Shown: piece after piece, positions 25,260-34,274 of the stretch
How the letters are laid out: each line of letters starts with the position of its first letter
How positions within the stretch are numbered: position 1 is the first letter of the stretch
NCBI RefSeq assembly: GCF_018861045.1
Contig: NZ_JAHKQJ010000007.1
Location: forward strand, 1,209,511-1,273,510
Source: Octadecabacter sp. B2R22
GTDB lineage: Bacteria; Pseudomonadota; Alphaproteobacteria; Rhodobacterales; Rhodobacteraceae
Length of the DNA stretch: 64,000 nt
Direction of reading: 5' to 3'
The notes under the pieces: model-generated
Database searches by the model: none
What the model saw: only the letters and a program-made list of their open reading frames with translations
Told to the model about the DNA's origin: nothing
Translations under genes and position numbers: made by a program

Positions 25260-27695
25260 TTATATTTGGTTGGATGTAGCGCGAGTGGCAGTCGCGCCAG
25301 CGAACTTGTTAGATAACCCCTTCAGGCTTCCTGCGACATGCTGCGAGTTCCAGTAAAGCTTGCTCTCTTTGTAGGGCAAAGGCGTGTGATATTGCACAAA
25401 TTTTCCGATTTTGTATCGTTCGATTATGGTCAGATTAATGTGCGACTTATCCAAATCGCACGTCTGTATATATCTTGCGATGGCCCTCGTCAGGAGACCA
25501 GGGCCAGCTTTGCTCCAAGTACTGTCGTTATCTCGCTGTAGAAGAGATGTCTTGGCAGACACTGCGGCCCAAACAATTGCGGGATGCTTTGCGGGTGCCA
25601 TGACGATGTTGTTTCCAATTTTCCCGAAGGGTTCCAGCGTGACGGTCAATCCTTTGGACTGGGAAAAGAGACTGTCGATATTGCAGATCAACCGATCGTC
25701 AGAGTCGGCGTAGATACCGCCCTCTAACATCAAAAAGCAAAGGCGAAAGAAGTCACTTTGCTCTGTGGGTGAACGAGACATCAAGAATGCCTTTCCCCAA
25801 CTTGGCCCAAGCCGATCATTGATGAAACGTTGGGCCGTATCGCGACTGAAAAGGCGATAATCGCAGTGCGGCGCATCTTTCCACGTTTGCATGATCTCGG
25901 AAATATCTTCTGGAGGAGTCTTTGCATCCCAATACTGCACGATATTTCGAGGTATCTTTTGATCTTCGGCTGTTTTGGCAGCCGTGCTGTTCATCCAGTC
26001 AGATATTACCTCAACAGCAGGAGAAATTGACGTAAAACTCGCCTGATCCGAGCCGGTATCATTGGCCATTTTAGCGTCAGCAAAAAGCAAACCCTGCAAA
26101 GATGGATTGAAATGTATGTAGCTTTTTTGAGACTGCTCAGACCGCATCTCTTGGATGGCTTGTTCGGCAGCATCGATCTCGTTCAAGCCTATCAAGACAT
26201 CAATGTAGACCACTCGATAGTCGAGCTTCAGTTGAGGGTCCGTAATGGCCTCAAGAATCCTGCGCGCCTCATGGAGATCATTCATTTCGATAAGGCACAG
26301 CGCAATGACAAGCTGGCTATGAGGCGCAGAGGATTGCAGGCGTTCTTTAGCCTTGGCGACACGATGCGGTTCGCCGGATGCAATCGAGGTCATCACATAG
26401 TCCCGAAAGACTGGAACACTATCAAGGTGATGATCAAAAACTTTATGTAAATACCGAACCGCGACGCGTTGTTTTCCCGCTTGCTTTAGCAGTCTGGAAA
26501 TAAGCAGGCATTCAGCAACTGTGCGCAGGTTACCACCGTCGCGGCCCCTTTGACTGAGCGCCTTAGACGCCCCAATGGTCAACGCATGGTACTCGAGTTC
26601 GAAGTGAGGCCGGTTTTCTGGCGACTGCTTGGACAAAAGCACCTGCCCGATCTCTTTCCAGAGAGAGAGCTGGAGCTGAAATGCTTTGGCCAAGATCTGT
26701 TTGCTTTCTTGAAGGCCGAGGGTTTCGCGTGAAAACAGTTCGCCTAGAAAACTGTCTGCAAACACGCCCTTTCCGTAAAGATCGGCGCGCTCGTAAACTT
26801 GCCATAGTAGGGCGCTAGGAATGTCTTGCTGATGCGCAACAAGCCAATCTGACATTTCATCAAACAAATCCTCAGACAACTTCGCGGGTAAACCGGCAAG
26901 AATTGTTGCACCAAGTATGGCGCCCAAGGTTTTGTCGGATTCGTCCTTATTTGACATCAACACTGGCAGGCGGGTTACCGCGAAGTCGCTCAACGTATCG
27001 AAGTCTTGTAACTTGCTTGCCAGTCCAATTTTCGCAACAAGCGCACCACGGTGGTTTGGCTGTTCCACCAGCATCATATCAATCAATTTCAGGCTGGCGT
27101 CTTGATCCCCCGCGACACGGTGCGACGTTGCTAACGTATGCATAATCGAGAGATCGCTTGGGTTGCGCTTCAACAACGAAGCCAAAAGGGAAATGCCTTC
27201 ATCGTGGCGCCTAAGACCTCGAAAAGAGACGGCTTTCTTGACTAGAATGGTCAGGTCGTGTGGATAGACAGCCTCGGCTGCATTGGCATGGCTTAGGGCG
27301 TCGTCGAATTTGTGCAACGCAATGGCAATGTCGATCTTGGCGATAAGTGCGCCACGGTGGCGTGCCTGCAATGCCAGTATCGCAGCAATCAATTCTAGAC
27401 CGGCGTCATATTCACCAGCTTCGCGGTGCGCCGCCACGAGCCCGAACATAATCGCGACATTGCGCGGGTGCCGTTTCAACAATGCTTGTAAATGCGAGAT
27501 ACCCTCATCTTTGCGCTGCAACTGCCGTAACACGACCGCCTTTCGCAACTGCATTGGGAGGTTGTTAGGATACAGTTCCAATGCAGCAACAACTTGCTGC
27601 AAGGCCCCATTGTAGTTGAGCACCATTTGCGCTTCGGTCACTGCTTTTAACAGGTCCGCGGCAGTGGGTTTGTTGTGTCTTGTCGCATCAACCAT
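25260..27695 (-). CDS. TPR protein fused to DXD-type glycosyltransferase
   Basis: 811 residues. Residues about 1-250 are tetratricopeptide-like helical repeats (NNLPMQLRKAVVLRQLQRKDEGISHLQALLKRHPRN, and a near copy HDLTILVKKAVSFRGLRRHDEGISLLASLLKRNP about 100 residues on). The C-terminal ~250 residues match the Gly_transf_sug/OCH1-like fold: IPRNIVQYWD, then QSDFFRLCFLMLEGGIYADSDDRLI with the DXD-type ADSDD motif, and WSKAGPGLLTRAI. It should add a sugar to a protein or surface glycan. No signal peptide. The base composition is a little richer in A/T than the neighbours. The ribosome site is weak, and the start ATG is the best available. Confidence 0.8.
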   Translation of the reverse strand: MVDATRHNKPTAADLLKAVTEAQMVLNYNGALQQVVAALELYPNNLPMQLRKAVVLRQLQRKDEGISHLQALLKRHPRNVAIMFGLVAAHREAGEYDAGLELIAAILALQARHRGALIAKIDIAIALHKFDDALSHANAAEAVYPHDLTILVKKAVSFRGLRRHDEGISLLASLLKRNPSDLSIMHTLATSHRVAGDQDASLKLIDMMLVEQPNHRGALVAKIGLASKLQDFDTLSDFAVTRLPVLMSNKDESDKTLGAILGATILAGLPAKLSEDLFDEMSDWLVAHQQDIPSALLWQVYERADLYGKGVFADSFLGELFSRETLGLQESKQILAKAFQLQLSLWKEIGQVLLSKQSPENRPHFELEYHALTIGASKALSQRGRDGGNLRTVAECLLISRLLKQAGKQRVAVRYLHKVFDHHLDSVPVFRDYVMTSIASGEPHRVAKAKERLQSSAPHSQLVIALCLIEMNDLHEARRILEAITDPQLKLDYRVVYIDVLIGLNEIDAAEQAIQEMRSEQSQKSYIHFNPSLQGLLFADAKMANDTGSDQASFTSISPAVEVISDWMNSTAAKTAEDQKIPRNIVQYWDAKTPPEDISEIMQTWKDAPHCDYRLFSRDTAQRFINDRLGPSWGKAFLMSRSPTEQSDFFRLCFLMLEGGIYADSDDRLICNIDSLFSQSKGLTVTLEPFGKIGNNIVMAPAKHPAIVWAAVSAKTSLLQRDNDSTWSKAGPGLLTRAIARYIQTCDLDKSHINLTIIERYKIGKFVQYHTPLPYKESKLYWNSQHVAGSLKGLSNKFAGATATRATSNQI

Positions 27696-27758
27696 TCAAG
27701 GGATCCACGATTGCGTCATCCCTTAGATGGCGGACCAAAATCTCAACAAACCGCTTTA

Positions 27759-28937
27759 TCACCCAGCGTTAAGCGTTTGCATCATCTCAACAAACTCTGC
27801 TTCAACCGCATCATCATATGAAGAAATATCAAAACGCTCGCGGATATGTTTTGGAAGCTGTCGCTTGGCCGAAATACGTGTGAATTTCAGTTCTGGAATG
27901 ATCCGCTCGCAGCCATAAATATCGACATATTCTTGGTAGTTGTCGAAACTTTCCCGCCCAACGTAATCGATAAAGGTTTCTGTTGGCGCACCGTTAGCAA
28001 GGATGACGTCGTGGTGCTTGGTTTCGATATGGAAATAGGTAACGCTTGCTGGCAATTCGGCGGCAGGCACCCATTGAATGGTTGAACCATTCACAAGGCA
28101 TCCGGCGTTTATGACCAAGCCGTCTATGACCATCCCATGATCGGCCGTCACAGTTAAATCACTATGCGGCATTCCGTTGCCCAACGCCCCCTTGCGGATG
28201 CGTACAGGTTCAAGCTTGGCGGGCACCTGAGCGGAACCAGGCCGAACGGTCTGTTTTCCAAGCCAAATCACATCGCATTCCTGACCTGACGCTGTCAGGA
28301 TTTTCTGCCCGATTTTAAGGGTTTCAACTGCGACTTCGCCGTTCGAGCTGCGAATTAGTGTGCCCTCGGCAAAACACAGCAATCCAGGTGTTGCGTCGTC
28401 GACTACAATATTGTCATCGCCCGCCGGATCGCGCTGGATGGATTGGCCGTCAGCGGTCAGTGAAACGTCGTCCGTTCCAATTAGAGTGGTTCCTGGAAAT
28501 CCTGGCGAGTCTGATGCCTCATCGCCACCGACGGCATTGCCGTAGTTAAATGCAACATAATCACCTGACGTGGTGTCGACCATCGCAAGCCCGTCACCGG
28601 TATTTGAAAGCGATAGAGATCCGCTTGCCACCACAATCGTTGCGCTCGGGTTCGCGGCCTGTGCTGACGCAAGATCTGCGTTGTTATCCAAGATCAGCAA
28701 GACTTCCCCTGCGCCCAATGTGCCACCTGAGAAACTGTGCACCAGTTGGTCTTCCCAAAGCTCCACACCAGCAAGCGATATTGGCGAACCGGATACATTG
28801 ATGATCTCGATGAACTCATCCTTCAGCGCGTCGATATCGCCGCTGCCGTCAGTGTCATATCCGGGAGTTCCGTTTGGGTCAGTTCCGACTTCGTTTATCG
28901 CCAGACCGCCATTGATCACATTTGTAGTTGTTGCCAC
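27759..28937 (-). CDS. Lamin-tail-like / Hint domain secreted protein
   Basis: 392 residues from a GTG at 28937, chosen because GGAGAG lies 5-6 nt upstream; a longer frame (to 28994) has no such site. Residues about 8-185 form a lamin-tail-domain-like beta sandwich: LAINEVGTDPNG, DEFIEIINVSGSPISLAGVELWE, LGAGEVLLILDN. A Hint_2 domain begins at the Cys of LLCFAEGTLIRSSNGEV and includes LTVTADHGMVIDG, and YFHIETKHHDVILANGAPTETF, the splicing/cleavage-type histidines. Hint modules self-cleave at their N-terminal Cys, so the lamin-tail part could be released or attached. No classical signal peptide, so a type I or other leaderless secretion path is expected. Confidence 0.83.
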   Translation of the reverse strand: MATTTNVINGGLAINEVGTDPNGTPGYDTDGSGDIDALKDEFIEIINVSGSPISLAGVELWEDQLVHSFSGGTLGAGEVLLILDNNADLASAQAANPSATIVVASGSLSLSNTGDGLAMVDTTSGDYVAFNYGNAVGGDEASDSPGFPGTTLIGTDDVSLTADGQSIQRDPAGDDNIVVDDATPGLLCFAEGTLIRSSNGEVAVETLKIGQKILTASGQECDVIWLGKQTVRPGSAQVPAKLEPVRIRKGALGNGMPHSDLTVTADHGMVIDGLVINAGCLVNGSTIQWVPAAELPASVTYFHIETKHHDVILANGAPTETFIDYVGRESFDNYQEYVDIYGCERIIPELKFTRISAKRQLPKHIRERFDISSYDDAVEAEFVEMMQTLNAG

Positions 28938-29205
28938 GATACTCTCTCCACTGTGTCTCAAAGGTGCGAAATTCAAAGTCAGTCGAACTGACACTCACTT
29001 CGTAACAGCAAAATTAGATCAAGTTAACTATTAACGCATGAAGTCGTGTTTCATCAACGATGGGCAACCAATGTGATCTTTCGGTGATCATTTAATGTGC
29101 AAGTCGAGCTTCAAGCTATGTATGCCTTCAGCAGCCCAACCGTGGTACTTTTCCTACCCGCTTATCTAAGGCCTACCAGATTAGCGTCTGATACCCTGCC
29201 CCTCC

Positions 29206-31095
29206 TCAAACAAACAGCATGCCGTCATCGAAGTCAGCCAGATCGGTGCCCTCAAACACGACCTCGACGTTACCGGATGCGAAGACCACATCGGTGCCGT
29301 CTTGCGTGAAGGCCGCCTGCGCCGTTGCTAGGTCGCCAAACTCGAAATCGGTGATGTCGATGCCATCCCAAGCTTCCAGATCAAGCACAACGTCGCTGCC
29401 AGCATCCGCTTGGCGGAACACGAACAGGTCCGAACCAAACCCGCCGGCCATCACATCATCACCTTCACCACCGACGATTTCGTCGCTGGCCGCATTGTCG
29501 CGCATCCAGTCTTCCAACGCTTCCGCCGTGTTGTTGCGGAACTCGCTGGATTGGGCAAAGCCTTGCACAACTTCGGTGCGTGATGCCCCGTCTTCGAGAT
29601 CACCAACCCAGCGCGCCAAACCGGTGTCATCGGCAGCACGGCCCAGCACGTTCTGATACATCAGTTCGACGAATTCAGCGTTGCTCAGATCGTCGCCAAA
29701 GCGGTTCTTGAACTCCGTTGAGTTCACAAAGCCAGCTGCCTCATCCAAATATTCCGTCCCAGAGCCAAGACGTTCCGTCCGATTGAACATCCCAGCCTCG
29801 TCTGGTGTGCGATCCAGCGTGGCCTGATACAGGCGGAACACATCGTCGGTCCAAATTTGCTGGGTATTGCCTTGCCCGAACTGCGCAGCATCCGTCGCGG
29901 TGTTGTTTTTGAATTCGCCACTGTTGGAGAACCCAAGCACGACCTGCGCGCGGGAAAGACCGTCCTCAAGATCGCCGACCCAACGGGCCAAGCCGGTGTC
30001 ATCCGCATCGCGGTTCAGCACGTTTTGATAGAGCAGATTGACGAAGTCGGCATTTTCCAAGGCACCATATGTGTTCTGGAATTCCGTTGAATTCACAAAC
30101 CCATTCGCGGCCTGAAGCAGCGATAGTTCATCCGTGGCAACGCGCGTGGTCCAGTTCTGATGCCCATTCGCATCCGGTTCGCGCCCAAGCGTGGCTTGGT
30201 ACAAACGGTACACAGACGCTCCATCCTCGGAAAAATATCCGATCGGAAGTTTATCTCCGAAGATCAAGTCATCGCCGTAACCACCCGACAAAACGTCGTT
30301 ACCTGCATTACCAATCATGAAATCATCGCGTCCGGCTGCATTGATAATGTCGCCTTCTTGCGACCCAATGTATCTTTCAACATGCGGATTGCCGCTGATC
30401 TCTTCGAAACCGGAAAACAAAAACGATACATCTCTGGCGTGAACCGTTCCGCTCGAAAGGTCGACAACAAATGGATCTGGCACACCAAAATCACCCAGCG
30501 AAAGAATGTCGTAGCCGTCCCCGCCCATTATGGTCAGTCCATCTTGCGACGGTGCGGATGCTCTGAATAAATCGTCGCCTGCGCCAAGATCGAAAGCGTT
30601 CAGGTACTCGATGAAGCCGCGCATAGAGACAGTATCATCATCGTCGCCTAGGATGATCTGCCCCAAGCCTTCGCCAATTAGCTGGTCAAACTTGTCATTC
30701 GAAAGATTATCCCCTTCCATACGACCCAGCAGAATTTCCGTAAATTCAGAACCATCGAAAGCCGCGCCCGCGACTGTGAAAACCGTCCCTCGGTTTGTCG
30801 AAGAAAACTTTAAGTCCGTGATTGTTCCGGTCAGCAACCCGAATTCATTGACCGACAGATCGGTCCCCGAGACCGTAACTGTTGGGTCTATGCTATAATA
30901 GCCAGTCGACGCGAGGCTATTGGGACGGATAAACTCAATTCCATCAGCACTCTCTAAAAAACCATACGAAGGCGACGGAAACACCCAACCTCCTTGAACA
31001 AAAGTATTGGTAAACAAGACAGCGTCGGAAATACTATCGAAACGTACTTCGGGATTAATGGAGGCCAAATCAATTTCCTTCGTAGATACACACAA
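29206..31095 (-). CDS. RTX calcium-binding protein with tandem DUF4214 repeats
   Basis: 629 residues. Nonapeptide RTX repeats occur near residues 255-285 (GNAGNDVLSGGYGDDLIFGD) and near the C-terminus (GGEGDDVMAGGFGSDLFVF), the typical type I secretion region. Between them lie two ~115-residue DUF4214 units (each starting RLYQATL-R-P), which share the identical run DDTGLARWVGDLEDG. It is likely exported and calcium-folded at the cell surface. No type I exporter is in the window. Starts are poor: TTG at 31095, or TTG at 31068 with AAGGA 7 nt upstream, which I find more credible. Confidence 0.85.
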   Translation of the reverse strand: MCVSTKEIDLASINPEVRFDSISDAVLFTNTFVQGGWVFPSPSYGFLESADGIEFIRPNSLASTGYYSIDPTVTVSGTDLSVNEFGLLTGTITDLKFSSTNRGTVFTVAGAAFDGSEFTEILLGRMEGDNLSNDKFDQLIGEGLGQIILGDDDDTVSMRGFIEYLNAFDLGAGDDLFRASAPSQDGLTIMGGDGYDILSLGDFGVPDPFVVDLSSGTVHARDVSFLFSGFEEISGNPHVERYIGSQEGDIINAAGRDDFMIGNAGNDVLSGGYGDDLIFGDKLPIGYFSEDGASVYRLYQATLGREPDANGHQNWTTRVATDELSLLQAANGFVNSTEFQNTYGALENADFVNLLYQNVLNRDADDTGLARWVGDLEDGLSRAQVVLGFSNSGEFKNNTATDAAQFGQGNTQQIWTDDVFRLYQATLDRTPDEAGMFNRTERLGSGTEYLDEAAGFVNSTEFKNRFGDDLSNAEFVELMYQNVLGRAADDTGLARWVGDLEDGASRTEVVQGFAQSSEFRNNTAEALEDWMRDNAASDEIVGGEGDDVMAGGFGSDLFVFRQADAGSDVVLDLEAWDGIDITDFEFGDLATAQAAFTQDGTDVVFASGNVEVVFEGTDLADFDDGMLFV

Positions 31096-31198
31096 CCTTC
31101 TCTAAATAGATTACATAGGCATCAACCATTAGTAAGTGAAGCAAAAGCAGCATTTTACGCCACGACCAGCGGTCAGAACATAATTGAGGAGCTAGTGG

Positions 31199-31285
31199 CG
31201 GAGGCTCAGGGATTCGAACCCTGGGAGGACTTTCACCCTCGTCGGTTTTCAAGACCGGTGCATTCGACCACTCTGCCAAGCCTCC
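31199..31285 (-). tRNA. tRNA-Ser (anticodon TGA)
   Basis: Minus strand. Acceptor stem GGAGGCT/AGCCTCC with discriminator G at 31199, D-arm, an anticodon loop CTTGAAA giving TGA, a long variable arm as in class II tRNAs, and a T-loop GGTTCGAATCC. Length 87 nt. It decodes UCA (and wobble). CCA is not encoded. Confidence 0.95.
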
Positions 31286-31508
31286 GCTGGCGACACCTTT
31301 AGCTGCGGTAATTTGATTCTTAAAGTGCCTAAGCGCTCTCTTTTCATTGCGAGGTTTTCCGCCGAAATTCGTGCACAAGCCTTTCAAAGTAAGGCGACCA
31401 CGGCTAATGTCCCCGAAAGGTGTGGGTTTACCGCACGATCTGGGCTGAGAAAAACAGCCCGAAAATGGGCGCAGTCGCCGATCAACGGCGCGAAAACGAG
31501 GGCACACA

Positions 31509-32402
31509 ATGTCAGGCAAGACACGGGTAACATTCAAGAAATTTGCGATTCCTTTGGCGGCGTCGTCGATCATCGCCCTTAGCGGTTGTGACGAGAACGG
31601 TGAGTTTGCGTTCCCGACTTTAGACAACGCGGCGGCAAATGATACGATCGCAGCCAGCGACGGAGCAGCCCAAAGCGTCCAACTTGTTGAACGAGATGTC
31701 GAAGCCCCTGATGCTTTTCAGGTTACAGAATCAGGTCTTTGGGACGGTCGCCCGTCCTTGGGTGGTGTCTGGGTTGCACATCCTGACGTCACAGAGCCCG
31801 AACGCGTGATTATCCGCAACCAATCCAACGGGACGTTTGTGATCGGAGCGCTTTTCCGTCGTGAACGCGACAACCCTGGCCCGTCTTTGCAGGTTTCCTC
31901 TGATGCGGCATCTGCCCTTCAAATGCTCGCGGGTGCCCCGGCGCAACTGCAAGTCACAGCCTTGCGCCGCGAAGAAGTCGCCGACGCACCTGAAGCAACG
32001 CCAACCGCTGACTTCGAGGCCCCCGTCGACATTGCCGCAGCACCAATTGATAGCGCCCCATTGGATGTGCCGGACCCGATTGCCGCCGCCGCGGCCGCAA
32101 TTGATGCCGCTGACGTGGCCACTCCGGCCCCAGCACCAAGCCCAGCACCGACGCCTGCTTCGTCTTCGCTGTCCAAACCCTTCATCCAGATCGGTATTTT
32201 CTCGGTTGAGGCCAACGCGGACGGCACCGCTGCGCGCATGCGCTCAAACGGAATTGTTCCGACGGTTCTGGAACAGACCAGCCAAGGCCGCACCTTCTGG
32301 CGTGTCATTGTTGGCCCTGCTACATCTGAATCCGAACGCGCCGAACTGCTGCGCCAAGTCAAAGCCCAAGGCTTTGAGGACGCGTATTTCGTCACCAACT
32401 AA
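31509..32402 (+). CDS. SPOR-domain lipoprotein
   Basis: 297 residues. A lipoprotein signal with lipobox LSGC near residues 24-27 anchors it to a membrane. A conserved module (residues about 60-135, including GLWDGRPSLGGVWVAHPDVTEPERVIIRN) is followed by an Ala/Pro-rich linker and a C-terminal SPOR domain (KPFIQIGIFSVEANADGTAARMRSNG... GRTFWRVIVGP), which binds denuded septal peptidoglycan. It is immediately upstream of a D-Ala-D-Ala carboxypeptidase, supporting a role in envelope/cell-wall work. GAGG stands 7 nt before the ATG. Confidence 0.9.
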   Translation: MSGKTRVTFKKFAIPLAASSIIALSGCDENGEFAFPTLDNAAANDTIAASDGAAQSVQLVERDVEAPDAFQVTESGLWDGRPSLGGVWVAHPDVTEPERVIIRNQSNGTFVIGALFRRERDNPGPSLQVSSDAASALQMLAGAPAQLQVTALRREEVADAPEATPTADFEAPVDIAAAPIDSAPLDVPDPIAAAAAAIDAADVATPAPAPSPAPTPASSSLSKPFIQIGIFSVEANADGTAARMRSNGIVPTVLEQTSQGRTFWRVIVGPATSESERAELLRQVKAQGFEDAYFVTN

Positions 32403-32429
32403 ACAACAACCATCCACGCAAGAGGCCCC

Positions 32430-33620
32430 ATGATCCGCGTTGCATCTGCCCTATTTTTGCTGATCACGAGCGCGCCAATTGCCAGCGCTCAATCCTTTGA
32501 AACACGGGCTACGGCGGCCTATGTCATCGACCATTCAACCGGCACTGTTTTGCTGGAAAAGAATGCCGATGAACCGCTGCCGCCTGCGTCCATGTCAAAA
32601 CTGATGACGCTCTATATGGCGTTTGAGGCCATCAATCCGTTGAACGGCCAGTTGCCGATGCTCACGGTGGATGATGTGCTGCCCGTGTCCCAACATTGCA
32701 TGGATTACACAGGTTCTACGATGTTCTTGGACACATCAGATCGCGTTCGGGTCGAAGACCTGCTGCGCGGGGTCATTGTGTTGTCTGGCAATGATGCGTC
32801 TTGTGCGCTGGCCGAAGGGCTTTCCATCAACGGAACCGAAGCCGGTTTTGCCCAGCAGATGACGGTGCGTGCCCGCGAATTAGGGATGATGAATTCCAGC
32901 TTTGCGAACTCGAACGGTTGGCCTGCCGCGGGGCAGCGCATGTCGATGCGTGACCTTGGTATACTCGCGGATCGTCTGATCTCGGACTACCCGACCTTCT
33001 ATCCTCTCTTTGCTGAGCAATCTTTTGATTACGATGGCGAACACCCCGCCAACACCCAGAACCGCAATCCATTGTTGGCACTCGGGATCGGCGCTGATGG
33101 TCTAAAAACGGGCCACACCTCCGAGGCGGGCTATGGCTTGGTCGGATCGGCCAAACAGGGTGACCGTCGCGTTATTTTCGTACTAACGGGGCTCGACAGT
33201 GCGCAGGCCCGCGCCGAAGAAGCGGAACGCATTGTGAATTGGTCCTTTCGCCAGTTTGCGCAACGCGACCTCGGGCGCAGCGGCACGCGGATCGCCACGG
33301 CTGACGTCTGGATGGGCGAAATGCCAAGCGTTGGCCTGACCCTCGCTGAAGATCTGTCTCTGCTTGTGCCACTGGCTGGTGGGGCTGATGTTGCCGCGGA
33401 GGTGATTTTCAACGGACCGATCCAAGCGCCCGTCACCCAAGGGGACCAGATTGCGGAATTGGTCATCCAACTTCAAAACATGCCCGAAACCCGCGTCCCA
33501 TTGCTCGCTGAGACATCTGTCGCGGCTGGCGGGTTCAACACACGCCTTCGCACGGCTGCCGACGTCTTGGTCGCGCGCATCAATGAACCCGACGACGCCG
33601 CCCCTGCCGAGACTGAATAA
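32430..33620 (+). CDS. D-alanyl-D-alanine carboxypeptidase (PBP5/6 type)
   Basis: 396 residues with a signal peptide (MIRVASALFLLITSAPIASA). Penicillin-binding motifs: SxxK as S54-M-S-K57 (PPASMSKLMT), SxN as SGNDASC, and KTG in DGLKTGHTSEAGYG. A C-terminal beta domain (about residues 290-380) follows the catalytic part, as in DacA-type low-mass PBPs that trim pentapeptide stems. No clear C-terminal amphipathic anchor. It lies 27 nt after the SPOR lipoprotein, likely in one operon. Confidence 0.95.
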   Translation: MIRVASALFLLITSAPIASAQSFETRATAAYVIDHSTGTVLLEKNADEPLPPASMSKLMTLYMAFEAINPLNGQLPMLTVDDVLPVSQHCMDYTGSTMFLDTSDRVRVEDLLRGVIVLSGNDASCALAEGLSINGTEAGFAQQMTVRARELGMMNSSFANSNGWPAAGQRMSMRDLGILADRLISDYPTFYPLFAEQSFDYDGEHPANTQNRNPLLALGIGADGLKTGHTSEAGYGLVGSAKQGDRRVIFVLTGLDSAQARAEEAERIVNWSFRQFAQRDLGRSGTRIATADVWMGEMPSVGLTLAEDLSLLVPLAGGADVAAEVIFNGPIQAPVTQGDQIAELVIQLQNMPETRVPLLAETSVAAGGFNTRLRTAADVLVARINEPDDAAPAETE

Positions 33621-33622
33621 CC

Positions 33623-34273
33623 ATGACCCATGCCCATGACGGCGCCCCTCGTGGGCTGTTTATCTCTTTTGAAGGCATTGATGGCTCTGGCAAATCCACA
33701 CAAGTGAAACTGTTAGCAGAACGCTTTCCGGATGCGGTTCTGACACGCGAACCCGGCGGCAGTGCGGGCGCCGAAGAAATCCGTGCCCTTTTGCTAACAG
33801 GTGACCCTGATCGCTGGTCTGCTGAAACTGAGATCCTACTGTTCACAGCTGCGCGCCGTGATCATCTTGAAAAGACAATCCGCCCTGCCCTTGCTGCTGG
33901 AAAAACCGTGATTTGTGATCGTTTTGCGGACAGCACGCGCGTGTACCAAGGCGCCACACGTGGTGCGCTGCGTGGCACTGTTGATGCGCTTCATGATGTG
34001 ATGATCGGCCAAGAACCGGACCTGACGTTCATTATCGACATGGACCCGGAGGCTGCCCTCACCCGTGGACTGGCCCGCAAATCCGGTGAAGACCGTTTTG
34101 AAGACATGGGGTTGGCGTTCCAAGAAACATTGCGCCACGGGTTTCTTGCCTTGGCCAAAGCCAACCCGCAGCGCTGCGTGCTGATTGATGGCAACCGTGA
34201 TCCTCAGGCGATTGCAGCTGAAATCGCGGCCCATGTAGCTGATCGCACCGCCAACGTGTCCGAAGGCGCCTGA
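33623..34273 (+). CDS. tmk: Thymidylate kinase
   Basis: 216 residues. P-loop FEGIDGSGKST, TREPGGSAGAEEIR, and the DRFADSTRVYQG motif with the LID region GLARKSGEDRFEDM assign Tmk, which phosphorylates dTMP to dTDP. It starts 2 nt after the carboxypeptidase stop and 1 nt before holB, the usual tmk-holB-tatD order of alphaproteobacteria. Confidence 0.97.
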   Translation: MTHAHDGAPRGLFISFEGIDGSGKSTQVKLLAERFPDAVLTREPGGSAGAEEIRALLLTGDPDRWSAETEILLFTAARRDHLEKTIRPALAAGKTVICDRFADSTRVYQGATRGALRGTVDALHDVMIGQEPDLTFIIDMDPEAALTRGLARKSGEDRFEDMGLAFQETLRHGFLALAKANPQRCVLIDGNRDPQAIAAEIAAHVADRTANVSEGA

Positions 34274-34274
34274 T

